Assembly: GCA_910586725.1 (NCBI GenBank)
Contig: CAJUJL010000030.1
Location: 1-32,686 of the forward strand
Reading direction: 5' to 3'
DNA length: 32,686 nucleotides
Source of the DNA: an uncultured Lachnospiraceae bacterium
GTDB lineage: Bacteria; Bacillota; Clostridia; Lachnospirales; Lachnospiraceae
Shown: positions 1 through 6,632 of the stretch, one piece after another
How the letters are laid out: the number at the start of each line of letters is the position of its first letter
Numbering within the stretch: the first letter of the stretch is position 1
The notes under the pieces: generated by a model
Told to the model about the DNA's origin: nothing
The model's database searches: none
The model's input: only the letters and a program-made list of their open reading frames with translations
Made by a program: the position numbers and the translations under genes

Positions 1-2
1 CG

Positions 3-527
3 ATTGGCGAAAGAATACATTTTTTCCGCATCATGCGGGGCATGACACAGAAATACCTTGGTATGCTTGTCGGTTTTCCCGAACGGAGCGCAGACGTGCG
101 TCTGGCACAGTATGAAACTGGCTCACGCAAGCCAAAGGCAGACTTGACGGCTGCACTGGCGCAGGCTCTTGACGTTGCGCCGCAGGCTCTGGACATACCC
201 GACATTGACAGCTACATCGGGCTTATGCACACCTTATTTGCCCTTGAGGACATTTACGGTCTTACCGTCAGTGAATCAGACGGTGAAATCTGCTTAAAAG
301 TCAGCAAAGACAAAAGCAAGAACGCCGACGAACTGCTGAAAATGCTCTGCGCTTGGAAAGAGCAGGCGGACAAGCTCTCTGCCGAGGAAATCAGCAGGGA
401 AGATTACGACCAGTGGCGGTACAATTATCCGAAGTTTGACACCACGCAGCATTGGGCGAAAGTCTCCTCTAAGGAATTGAGCGATACCTTAGCCAAAGCG
501 TTCAAGGACAAACTGAAAACCGATTGA
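3..527 (+). CDS. XRE-type HTH regulator of an integrative element (5' end cut off by window)
   Basis: The reading frame is open to the left edge, so the true start lies outside the window; internal ATGs at 33 and 42 fall inside the helix-turn-helix and are not good starts. The visible protein begins with IGERIHFFR followed by RGMTQKYLG, the usual first helices of an XRE/Cro DNA-binding domain, with the recognition region near ERSADVRLAQYETG. The rest is a conserved tail (motifs DIDSYIGLMHTLF, DQWRYNYPKFD) that I recognise from small regulators carried by conjugative elements of Lachnospiraceae and related Firmicutes. The expected role is control of element genes by DNA binding. A strong hairpin follows directly and guaA lies beyond, which fits the end of an integrated element. 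Confidence 0.75.
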   Translation: MGERIHFFRIMRGMTQKYLGMLVGFPERSADVRLAQYETGSRKPKADLTAALAQALDVAPQALDIPDIDSYIGLMHTLFALEDIYGLTVSESDGEICLKVSKDKSKNADELLKMLCAWKEQADKLSAEEISREDYDQWRYNYPKFDTTQHWAKVSSKELSDTLAKAFKDKLKTD

Positions 528-540
528 CAAGCACGACAAA

Positions 541-584
541 AAACGCCCTTAGCCATGAGTTCCTACCCACAGCTAAGGGCGTTT
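541..584 (+). terminator. Strong hairpin after the XRE gene
   Basis: A perfect 13-bp inverted repeat (541-553 with 572-584, AAACGCCCTTAGC and its complement) encloses an 18-nt loop. It begins 14 bases after the stop codon of the XRE gene. The flanks are A-rich on the left and T-rich on the right, so it can act as a factor-independent terminator for the plus strand and possibly for both strands. Confidence 0.7.
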
Positions 585-678
585 CTAATATGGATTTATG
601 CCAGCCGTCCAAACCGATTGCAAATCATTCCCCCACCGACAAACCACTTGACAACAAGAATAATCGCACGCAAACGAC

Positions 679-698
679 TGTTATCAATTTGTTATCAA
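679..698 (+). repeat. Paired TGTTATCAA direct repeats, possible integrase arm sites
   Basis: TGTTATCAA occurs at 679-687 and again at 690-698, a spacing of 11 bases. Short direct repeats close to the end of an integrated element are typical of arm-type binding sites for tyrosine integrases. No integrase gene is in the window, so the role is inference. Confidence 0.35.
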
Positions 699-718
699 AA
701 GACCTTTCCAAAGTCCGC

Positions 719-741
719 AAACCCGCATAAACACTGGGTTT
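719..741. terminator. Small hairpin downstream of guaA
   Basis: AAACCC at 719-724 pairs with GGGTTT at 736-741 around an 11-nt loop. It lies 16 bases past the guaA stop on the minus strand and could end guaA transcripts, but no good U-tract follows on that strand. It may instead belong to the element terminus. Confidence 0.3.
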
Positions 742-775
742 ACTAAGCATTTTTGTTTATTCGAACTCAATCGTA
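742..775. other. Candidate attachment junction at the guaA 3' end
   Basis: The element-like segment on the left ends within tens of bases of the guaA stop codon (757-759 on the minus strand). The last codons of guaA are an established integration target for genomic islands and conjugative elements. The matching repeat at the other end of the element lies outside the window, so the exact core cannot be fixed here. Confidence 0.35.
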
Positions 776-2049
776 GCCGGCGGCTTCGGGCTCATATCAT
801 AGCAAACCCGATTTACATTCTCTACCTCATTCAATATCCGACTCGTTACCCTCTCAAGCACATTCCAGTCAACTTTCTCAACAGAAGCCGTCATAGCATC
901 CACCGTATTGATCGCGCGGATAATCACCATATATTCAAACACCCGCGCATTATTTTTCATACCAACCGATTTAAAATCAGGCGCCACGGTAAAATACTGC
1001 CATACCTTTTTATCCAGCCCTGCCTTCGCAAACTCTTCTCTAAGAATGGCATCCGACTCGCGAACTGCTTCCAGCCTGTCGCGGGTAATCGCGCCAAGGC
1101 ACCGAACTCCAAGCCCGGGCCCGGGGAATGGCTGGCGATACACCATGTCATGCGGCAACCCAAGTTCCACGCCGCAGGCGCGCACCTCATCCTTAAAAAG
1201 CTGCTTTAACGGCTCAACCAGTTCAAACTGCATATCTTCCGGCAGTCCCCCTACATTATGATGGGATTTTACCATCTTCGCCGTTTTTGTTCCGCTTTCG
1301 ATAATATCCGGATATATCGTTCCCTGGCCCAGGAAATCGATTCCCTCCAGCTTTCTTGCCTCTTCTTCAAATACGCGGATAAATTCGCCTCCGATAATTT
1401 TTCGTTTCTCCTCAGGATCCGCAATACATTCTAATTTCCCAAGAAAACGTTCCGTAGCATCTACGTAAATAAGATTTGCGTGAAGCTCGTCACGAAAAAC
1501 TTTGACTACGTTTTCGGATTCGTTTTTCCGCATCAGACCGTGATTCACGTGGACGCATACAAGCTGCTGGCCAATGGCTTTTATGAGCATTGCTGCGACT
1601 ACGGAGGAATCCACTCCGCCTGAAAGCGCGAGAAGGACTTTTTTGTCCTTTACCTGTTGGCGGATGAGTTCCACCTGATCTTCAATAAAATTTTTCATAT
1701 TCCAATTCGTTTTGGCGCCACAGTCTTCAAGGACGAATTTTTCCAGCAATGCATTTTCAATGGATCCGTTCATCTGTTTTTCACACCTGGACTGAGGATA
1801 ATCAATAGATAACATCGGAAATCCAAGATCATAGATTTCCGGCCTCACTTCAACTTCTTTTCCGTCTACCATGCGGTTTTCTCCGCCGTTTAAAATGATG
1901 CCTTTTACATTTTCAAATCCTTGAAGTTCCTCCGCTGTAATATCATGCGGGTGTATTTCACTATATACGCCAAAATTGCGGATTTCGCGGGCAATAACTG
2001 TATTTTGCGTGCTGCCCAGATCCAAAATAATAATCAAATCCTGCTTCAT
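757..2049 (-). CDS. guaA: GMP synthase with shortened, catalytically incomplete amidotransferase domain
   Basis: GMP synthase makes GMP from XMP and ATP using ammonia normally released from glutamine by an N-terminal amidotransferase. The ATP-pyrophosphatase half is intact: PP-loop SGGVDSS at about residues 143-149, GQGTIYPDI, QPFPGPGLGVRCLG and the C-terminal dimerisation tail ending PKPPATIEFE. The N-terminal half is not: it starts normally (IIILDLGSTQN), but where the catalytic cysteine motif (GICYG in most relatives) should be it reads SIDYPQS. About 80 residues that should hold the catalytic His and Glu are missing in frame. The protein is 430 residues against roughly 510-525 usually. 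The ATG at 2049 is preferred over a TTG at 2055 because AAGGAG then sits at normal spacing. It probably uses free ammonia or a partner glutaminase (inference). Confidence 0.9.
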   Translation of the reverse strand: MKQDLIIILDLGSTQNTVIAREIRNFGVYSEIHPHDITAEELQGFENVKGIILNGGENRMVDGKEVEVRPEIYDLGFPMLSIDYPQSRCEKQMNGSIENALLEKFVLEDCGAKTNWNMKNFIEDQVELIRQQVKDKKVLLALSGGVDSSVVAAMLIKAIGQQLVCVHVNHGLMRKNESENVVKVFRDELHANLIYVDATERFLGKLECIADPEEKRKIIGGEFIRVFEEEARKLEGIDFLGQGTIYPDIIESGTKTAKMVKSHHNVGGLPEDMQFELVEPLKQLFKDEVRACGVELGLPHDMVYRQPFPGPGLGVRCLGAITRDRLEAVRESDAILREEFAKAGLDKKVWQYFTVAPDFKSVGMKNNARVFEYMVIIRAINTVDAMTASVEKVDWNVLERVTSRILNEVENVNRVCYDMSPKPPATIEFE

Positions 2050-2081
2050 GAACAATGCTCTCCTTATCTTTTATTTGCTCC

Positions 2082-2110
2082 ATTATAGCAAAGAAATTTT
2101 GCCGTTCCAA
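2082..2110 (-). promoter_or_regulatory. Sigma-A promoter of guaA
   Basis: On the minus strand TTGGAA (2110-2105) and a perfect TATAAT (2087-2082) are separated by 17 bases, 33 bases upstream of the guaA ATG. Confidence 0.7.
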
Positions 2111-2148
2111 GATTTTTTTGATTTTTATTGCTTTGTTATCGGAAAACG

Positions 2149-2739
2149 TTATGCGTTAATGCTTCGGATTACGCGGCATGGATTTCCGACTGCCAGTGAA
2201 TTCGGAGGTATGTCTTTGGTGACAACGCTGCCGGCTCCGATTACCGAGCCTTTGCCTATGGTCACGCCGGGGAGGACAATTACGCCGCCTCCTAACCAGC
2301 AGCAATCTTCAATTATAATTGGCAGCGCATAGGTGCGGCAAAAATACTGTTCCGAGTCGTCGTTCCAGTCTGGGGTCAGCCGTTCTGAAAGCTCGATAGG
2401 GTGCGTTGCGGTATAAAGCTGCACATTCGATGCAATCAGCACATGATTGCCGATAGTGATTTGATTACAGTCTACAAATGTGCAGTTCATATTTATAGAG
2501 ACATTATTTCCAATAGAAATATTTCGCCCATAATCACAGATAAACGGCGTGCCGACAGAAACATTGCTGCCTGTGTTTGCAAACAATTGTTTTAAAATGC
2601 TTTCCTTTTCTTCTTTTTGCTCATATGTAAGAGCATGATAAGTTTTTAACAGTTCCCTTGCGCGGGTTTTAAATTCCAAAAAAATCGGATCATGGCAATC
2701 ATAATATTGACCTGCCATACACTTTTCCAGTTCATTCAT
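2149..2739 (-). CDS. Maltose/galactoside-type O-acetyltransferase (left-handed beta-helix)
   Basis: This 196-residue protein matches the maltose/galactoside/NodL acetyltransferase family, which transfers acetyl from acetyl-CoA to a sugar hydroxyl in the cytoplasm. The N-terminal helical segment (MAGQYYDCHDP, then REL and a run of Lys/Glu) is typical. It is followed by hexapeptide repeats such as ISIGNNVSI and ITIGNHVLI that form the beta-helix. The catalytic histidine is probably H113 in TATHP. The C-terminal part has the conserved CCWLGGGVIVLPGVTIG and VVTKDIPPNSLAVGNP motifs. The chosen ATG at 2739 has AGGGTGAT just upstream; an in-frame ATG at 2784 would add 15 unlikely residues. The natural sugar substrate cannot be read from the sequence. 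It is transcribed away from the XRE gene and towards guaA. Confidence 0.85.
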   Translation of the reverse strand: MNELEKCMAGQYYDCHDPIFLEFKTRARELLKTYHALTYEQKEEKESILKQLFANTGSNVSVGTPFICDYGRNISIGNNVSINMNCTFVDCNQITIGNHVLIASNVQLYTATHPIELSERLTPDWNDDSEQYFCRTYALPIIIEDCCWLGGGVIVLPGVTIGKGSVIGAGSVVTKDIPPNSLAVGNPCRVIRSINA

Positions 2740-2784
2740 AGCATCACCCTGCATAATGAACGTATTGGAGTATTCATTACACAT

Positions 2785-3256
2785 GTTCCTTTCCCATTCA
2801 TGATTTGGGCGCGGCCGAAGGTTTAGTCCTTTCAGCAGTTCGTTTTATCTGCTGACGCATAGTTTCTAAATTAATGCTAAATGTAATTCGAAAAAATTTT
2901 TGCGTCTGCGAATACTGCTTTTCCTGTATAAAACAGTAAAAAACGGCGCTGCAATATATTATAGTAGAAAAGTCCGCTGCAAATCAAGCAATGCCATGTA
3001 TATTTAAAAGTCTTTTGCCGTTCCTGCCATTGTAATTTTCTGTTTTTTGAGATATTTTTCTTATCCAGCAGAAAAATGCCCCATATCCAAAACATATCGG
3101 GCTTCGTATTTTACCGGTGCGCCAAATGATCCTGTACTTTTCAGAATAAGAAAACATACGGCATCACCTCTGCCCAAACGATGCTTTGCGGATTTGGTCA
3201 GAGATTTGCGCTGTCAGTAATCCGGTATATGAAATTAGCGGTGTTTTCAGGTGACG
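2785..3256. other. Gene-free stretch with a long leader and hairpin
   Basis: No convincing gene is seen. The stretch holds the acetyltransferase promoter (2958-2987) and, in its predicted leader, a 7-bp inverted repeat (TCAGCAG 2832-2838 with CTGCTGA 2849-2855). Further right there is A/T-rich sequence without a ribosome site linked to a good reading frame. I did not recognise a riboswitch class. Confidence 0.5.
2958..2987 (-). promoter_or_regulatory. Sigma-A promoter upstream of the acetyltransferase
   Basis: On the minus strand TTGATT (2987-2982) is followed after 18 bases by a perfect TATAAT (2963-2958). It points to the acetyltransferase and would give a leader of roughly 210 bases. Confidence 0.55.
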
Positions 3257-3598
3257 TCACGGCCTTTTTTTCTTTCCAAAGTTTGAAAAAGTCCGTCCTG
3301 TTTCAATATAAAGAGGTTTCTTATCTTCCGGTATTCCGCGGTAGATGTTTACAAGATGCTGTTCTTCCGCGTTATAAGGAGAAGATAGCGGTTCTCTTAT
3401 GGTTGTGATTCCATATATGTAGTCTGTAGTTGTATGAAAGTAGGAAGCGAGTCGAATTACGGTTTTGGCATCAGGTTGTCGGCGGTTCTGAATATAACCA
3501 TTTAATGTTGTTGCTGAAATATTCAACGCTTCTGCAAGTTCTTTTTGGGTAATGCCTTCCTGTTCCAAAAGATTTCGCAGCTGAGATCCAATGTCCAA
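3257..3598 (-). CDS. XRE-family transcriptional regulator
   Basis: This 113-residue protein has a classic XRE/Cro helix-turn-helix over about residues 5-60: IGSQLRNLLEQEGITQKEL, then ALNISATTLNGYIQNRR, then VIRLASYFHTTTDYIYG. The C-terminal tail of about 45 residues is short and basic at the end (KKKRP), with no recognisable sensor domain. The start is supported by GGGAGG seven bases upstream of the ATG. It is divergent from the DUF362 gene at 3892, and an autoregulatory or divergent role is possible but not shown. Confidence 0.85.
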   Translation of the reverse strand: MDIGSQLRNLLEQEGITQKELAEALNISATTLNGYIQNRRQPDAKTVIRLASYFHTTTDYIYGITTIREPLSSPYNAEEQHLVNIYRGIPEDKKPLYIETGRTFSNFGKKKRP

Positions 3599-3834
3599 AT
3601 GAAACCCTCCCTTTTATAAATTATGTTAAAGTAAACGAATTTATTTTTCGAAAATTATTTTAAAACAAAACAATTTGTCTGACCTTAAAAATGCGCAAAT
3701 TGCAAATAAAAAATATTCATACCGAATATAATATGCGATTCGCGTATTTTGGGATGGAGAATTTCATGTGTTATTTCCTCAAATGGTGAAGCGGTTCTCT
3801 GTTCGGAAAGCGGGATTATTTTTGAGAAGCCGGA

Positions 3835-3863
3835 TTTACTTTTGCCTGTAGTTAAGGTAAAAT
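3835..3863 (+). promoter_or_regulatory. Probable promoter of the DUF362/ferredoxin gene
   Basis: TTTACT (3835-3840), a 17-base spacer and TAAAAT (3858-3863) lie 28 bases ahead of the ATG at 3892. The -35 box is a moderate match only. Confidence 0.45.
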
Positions 3864-3891
3864 GTAAGAAATCAAAAAGAAGGAGACAGGT

Positions 3892-5010
3892 ATGGAAAAA
3901 TCAAAAGTATATTTTACAACTTTTAAAACGAGTTTTACGGAAAATTTATTATCCAAACTGCGCAGACTTGTCATAACAGCCGGAATAAAAGATATTGATT
4001 TTGAGGACAAATACGCCGCAATTAAAATCCACTTCGGCGAATATGGAAATCTTGCCTTTTTACGCCCGAATTATGCGAAGGTAGTAGCCGATGCGGTAAA
4101 AGAACTGGGCGGCAAACCATTTTTAACAGATTGTAATACATTATATGTGGGCAGCAGGAAAAACGCGCTGGATCATCTGGATACGGCGTATGCAAACGGA
4201 TTTTCCCCTATGACGACAGGGTGTCAGGTGATCATAGCGGACGGGCTGAAAGGCACCGATGAAGTTCTTGTTCCGATCAATGGGGAATATGTCAAAGAAG
4301 CGAAGATCGGACGCGCGCTTATGGATGCGGATATATTGATTTCTCTGACGCATTTTAAAGGACATGAGGCCACCGGCTTTGGAGGGGCTATCAAAAATAT
4401 CGGAATGGGAGGCGGTTCCCGCGCCGGCAAAATGGAAATGCACAGTGACAGCAAGCCAAATGTATTGACGGAGAAATGCATAGGCTGTTCCAGCTGTACA
4501 AAAGTCTGTGCACATACGGGCGTTACCGTAACTGACAAAAAGGCGTTTATTGACCATGATAAGTGCGTGGGATGCGGACGGTGTATTGGCGTGTGCCCGA
4601 AAGATGCGATTGAGCCTTTGTTTAATGCTTCCACGAAGAGGCTAAACTGTAAAATGGCGGAGTATACGCTTGCAGTTTGCAAAGACAGGCCGTGTTTTCA
4701 TATTGCATTGGTCTGCGACGTGTCGCCCAACTGCGACTGTCATGCTGAAAATGATATTCCGATTATCCCGGATGTTGGAATGTTTGCCTCTTTTGACCCC
4801 GTAGCGCTTGACGTTGCCTGTGCGGATGCGTGTAATCGTCAGCCGGTTATCGCGGGAAGCGTACTGGCTGAGAACATGGATAAACATCCGGAGTGCAGCC
4901 ACGGAGACTGCTTTGATATGACGCATCCGGATACGGAATGGAAAAGCTGCATTGCCCATGGCGTAAAAATCGGGCTTGGCACGGACCAGTATGAACTGAT
5001 TGAAATTTGA
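3892..5010 (+). CDS. DUF362 domain protein with two 4Fe-4S ferredoxin motifs
   Basis: The first 185 residues match the DUF362 family (motifs AAIKIHFGEYGNLAFLRP, LTHFKGHEATGFGGAIKN, GMGGGSRAGK). They are followed by two ferredoxin-type cluster motifs, C196-x2-C199-x2-C202-x3-C206 and C225-x2-C228-x2-C231-x3-C235. The C-terminal third returns to DUF362 sequence (FDPVALDVACADAC). No signal peptide is seen, so it is probably a cytoplasmic iron-sulfur protein in electron transfer or metal-centre handling; its true reaction is not known to me. AAGGAG sits eight bases before the ATG. It directly precedes the hydrogenase-maturation genes, separated by 259 bases with a separate promoter, so a shared redox role is plausible but unproven. 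Confidence 0.85.
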   Translation: MEKSKVYFTTFKTSFTENLLSKLRRLVITAGIKDIDFEDKYAAIKIHFGEYGNLAFLRPNYAKVVADAVKELGGKPFLTDCNTLYVGSRKNALDHLDTAYANGFSPMTTGCQVIIADGLKGTDEVLVPINGEYVKEAKIGRALMDADILISLTHFKGHEATGFGGAIKNIGMGGGSRAGKMEMHSDSKPNVLTEKCIGCSSCTKVCAHTGVTVTDKKAFIDHDKCVGCGRCIGVCPKDAIEPLFNASTKRLNCKMAEYTLAVCKDRPCFHIALVCDVSPNCDCHAENDIPIIPDVGMFASFDPVALDVACADACNRQPVIAGSVLAENMDKHPECSHGDCFDMTHPDTEWKSCIAHGVKIGLGTDQYELIEI

Positions 5011-5059
5011 TAAGATTATGTGAAGGGACGCTTTTGTTCGTTCCGTTATATATTAAAAC

Positions 5060-5088
5060 TTGACAACAGTTCGAAATTATTAGAAAAT
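5060..5088 (+). promoter_or_regulatory. Candidate promoter of the hydrogenase-maturation operon
   Basis: A perfect TTGACA (5060-5065) is followed after 17 bases by GAAAAT (5083-5088), a 4-of-6 match. Transcripts from here would carry a leader of about 175 bases before the first gene at 5270. Confidence 0.45.
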
Positions 5089-5181
5089 GACATCACATAT
5101 AACGAATACAATCTGAACCCCAAGGAAAATACCTGAAGGTAAAGGCAATCAAGGAAGAAAGACATTTTTATGAGAGGCTTT

Positions 5182-5203
5182 AGGAACGAGGCAGTTCTTT
5201 TTC
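5182..5203 (+). promoter_or_regulatory. Weak hairpin with U-tract in the maturation operon leader
   Basis: AGGAAC (5182-5187) can pair with GTTCTT (5194-5199), including one G-U pair, and is followed by TTT. This could be a leader attenuator, but the stem is short and the call is tentative. Confidence 0.2.
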
Positions 5204-5269
5204 CGAAAGAGCATAAAAATCGTCTTCTTCTTGTATGCGCTCGTAATGAAATCAGACGGAGAAAATAAG

Positions 5270-5542
5270 ATGACAACCAGAGTAGCGATAATTTCAATCG
5301 TTGTAGAAAAATCAGGCGATGTAGAAAAACTGAACAGGATTCTGCACGAATACGGCAGCTATATCATTGGAAGAATGGGAGTCCCCTATGCAAAGAGAGA
5401 TGTTTCTCTGATCAGTGTTGCAATGGATGCGCCCGCGGACGCGATCAGCGCCATGACCGGAAAAATCGGTATGATAGAAGGAATTACTTCGAAAGCTTTG
5501 TATGCGAAGCTTGGGGAGGCGGACCATGCGGCGCTTAATTGA
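5270..5542 (+). CDS. TM1266-family iron-only hydrogenase system regulator
   Basis: This 90-residue protein fits the small TM1266 family found beside [FeFe]-hydrogenase maturation genes and annotated as a putative regulator. The pattern is TRVAIISIVVE, then LNRILHEYGSYIIGRMGVPY, then ISVAMDAP and GKIGMIEGITSKALYAK, an ACT/NikR-like ferredoxin fold. The start at 5270 (MTTRVAI) is preferred because GGAG lies eight bases upstream; the frame is open further left but with no conserved sequence. Its last 17 bases overlap the start of hydE, so the two genes are translationally coupled. The ligand and the target are unknown. Confidence 0.85.
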   Translation: MTTRVAIISIVVEKSGDVEKLNRILHEYGSYIIGRMGVPYAKRDVSLISVAMDAPADAISAMTGKIGMIEGITSKALYAKLGEADHAALN

Positions 5543-6632
5543 CAAACTGGAACGAGATCATTGTCTGAAAAAAGAAGAATGGATGGCGCTAATTGCCGCC
5601 GAAGCGGAGAAAGAATATCTGTATGAACGGGCAAGGGCCGTATCCGGACAATATTACGGCAATAAAGTTTATACCAGAGGCCTGATTGAATTTACCAATT
5701 ATTGCAGAAATAACTGTTATTACTGCGGCATCCGGCGGGATAACGCGGATGTGGAACGCTACCGTTTAAGTGAAGAAGAGATTCTTAGCTGCTGCAAGGA
5801 AGGGTATCGTCTTGGTTTTCGCACTTTTGTGCTTCAAGGGGGCGAAGACGCTTATTATACGGACGACCGTCTGATTCATCTGATTCGCGCGATAAAAAAA
5901 GCCTACGGCGACTGCGCGCTGACTTTATCCATTGGAGAAAAATCAAAAGAAAGCTGCCGGAAGTTTTTTGAAGCGGGGGCGGATCGTTACCTGCTTCGCC
6001 ATGAGACGGCAAATAAAGAACATTACAGATCGCTGCATCCAAAAGAATTAAGTCTCGAAAAAAGACAGGAATGTCTTTACAACTTAAAAGAAATTGGTTT
6101 TCAGACAGGATGCGGTTTTATGGTGGGCTCGCCGGGACAGACAGTGGAATGTCTTGCGGAAGACATGCTTTTTATTACAGAATTGCAGCCGCAGATGGTG
6201 GGCATCGGCCCCTTTGTGCCGCATCATAAGACGCCTTTTGCATCCGAGGCGGCGGGAAGCGTGGAAAGGACGTTGTATCTGATCGGATTGCTGCGTCTTT
6301 TAAAGCCAAATCTTTTGCTGCCGGCGACGACGGCGCTTGGAACGATGGATGAAAACGGGAGGGAACGAGGCATTTTAGCGGGAGCAAATGTTGTGATGCC
6401 TAATCTTTCACCTGTCGGGGTTCGGAAAAAATATGCGTTATACGACAATAAAATCTGTACCGGAGATGAGGCGGCGGAATGCCGTATGTGTTTAAGCGGA
6501 AGAATGGAACGCATTGGTTACCGGCTTGTCACAGACCGCGGAGATCCGGCAGAAAACGAATGCCATCTGGCAGGAAAGAAGGAAAATTATGTACAACGTA
6601 ATGTCACCGAAAGCGGAAGAGTTCATCAGTGA
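5526..6632 (+). CDS. hydE: [FeFe]-hydrogenase H-cluster radical SAM maturase HydE
   Basis: HydE is a radical S-adenosylmethionine enzyme that acts with HydG and HydF to build the two-iron subcluster of [FeFe]-hydrogenase. The radical SAM cluster motif C60-x3-C64-x2-C67 (FTNYCRNNCYYCGIRR) is intact. A second C-terminal motif, CTGDEAAECRMC, has the Cx7Cx2C pattern found in some HydE proteins such as the Thermotoga one. Other family signs are LQGGEDAYYTDD, LSIGEKS and the substrate-barrel region ETANKEHYRSLHP. Length is 368 residues, normal for the family. The ATG at 5526 has GGAGG upstream and overlaps the preceding regulator gene; the 3' end overlaps hydG by 44 bases. No [FeFe]-hydrogenase subunit is in the window. 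Confidence 0.95.
   Translation: MRRLIDKLERDHCLKKEEWMALIAAEAEKEYLYERARAVSGQYYGNKVYTRGLIEFTNYCRNNCYYCGIRRDNADVERYRLSEEEILSCCKEGYRLGFRTFVLQGGEDAYYTDDRLIHLIRAIKKAYGDCALTLSIGEKSKESCRKFFEAGADRYLLRHETANKEHYRSLHPKELSLEKRQECLYNLKEIGFQTGCGFMVGSPGQTVECLAEDMLFITELQPQMVGIGPFVPHHKTPFASEAAGSVERTLYLIGLLRLLKPNLLLPATTALGTMDENGRERGILAGANVVMPNLSPVGVRKKYALYDNKICTGDEAAECRMCLSGRMERIGYRLVTDRGDPAENECHLAGKKENYVQRNVTESGRVHQ

Noticed and set aside
524..746. Two overlapping plus-strand frames between the XRE gene and guaA
   Set aside because: They start inside the previous stop or hairpin, have no ribosome site and run through the terminator and direct repeats; the composition is not protein-like.
2785..2860. Riboswitch in the acetyltransferase leader
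   Set aside because: A hairpin with some conserved-looking pieces was compared by eye with c-di-GMP, preQ1 and ZTP patterns; none fits.
2877..3095. 72-codon minus-strand frame in the acetyltransferase leader region
   Set aside because: It has no ribosome site, an odd composition rich in Phe, Trp and Lys, and it runs over the promoter at 2958-2987.
3251..3260. Palindrome GTGACGTCAC at the end of the XRE gene
   Set aside because: A single 10-bp palindrome at a stop codon; no second copy or promoter near it, so probably chance.
3749..3976. Plus-strand frame before the DUF362 gene
   Set aside because: It overlaps the DUF362 start in another frame, covers its promoter, and has no ribosome site.
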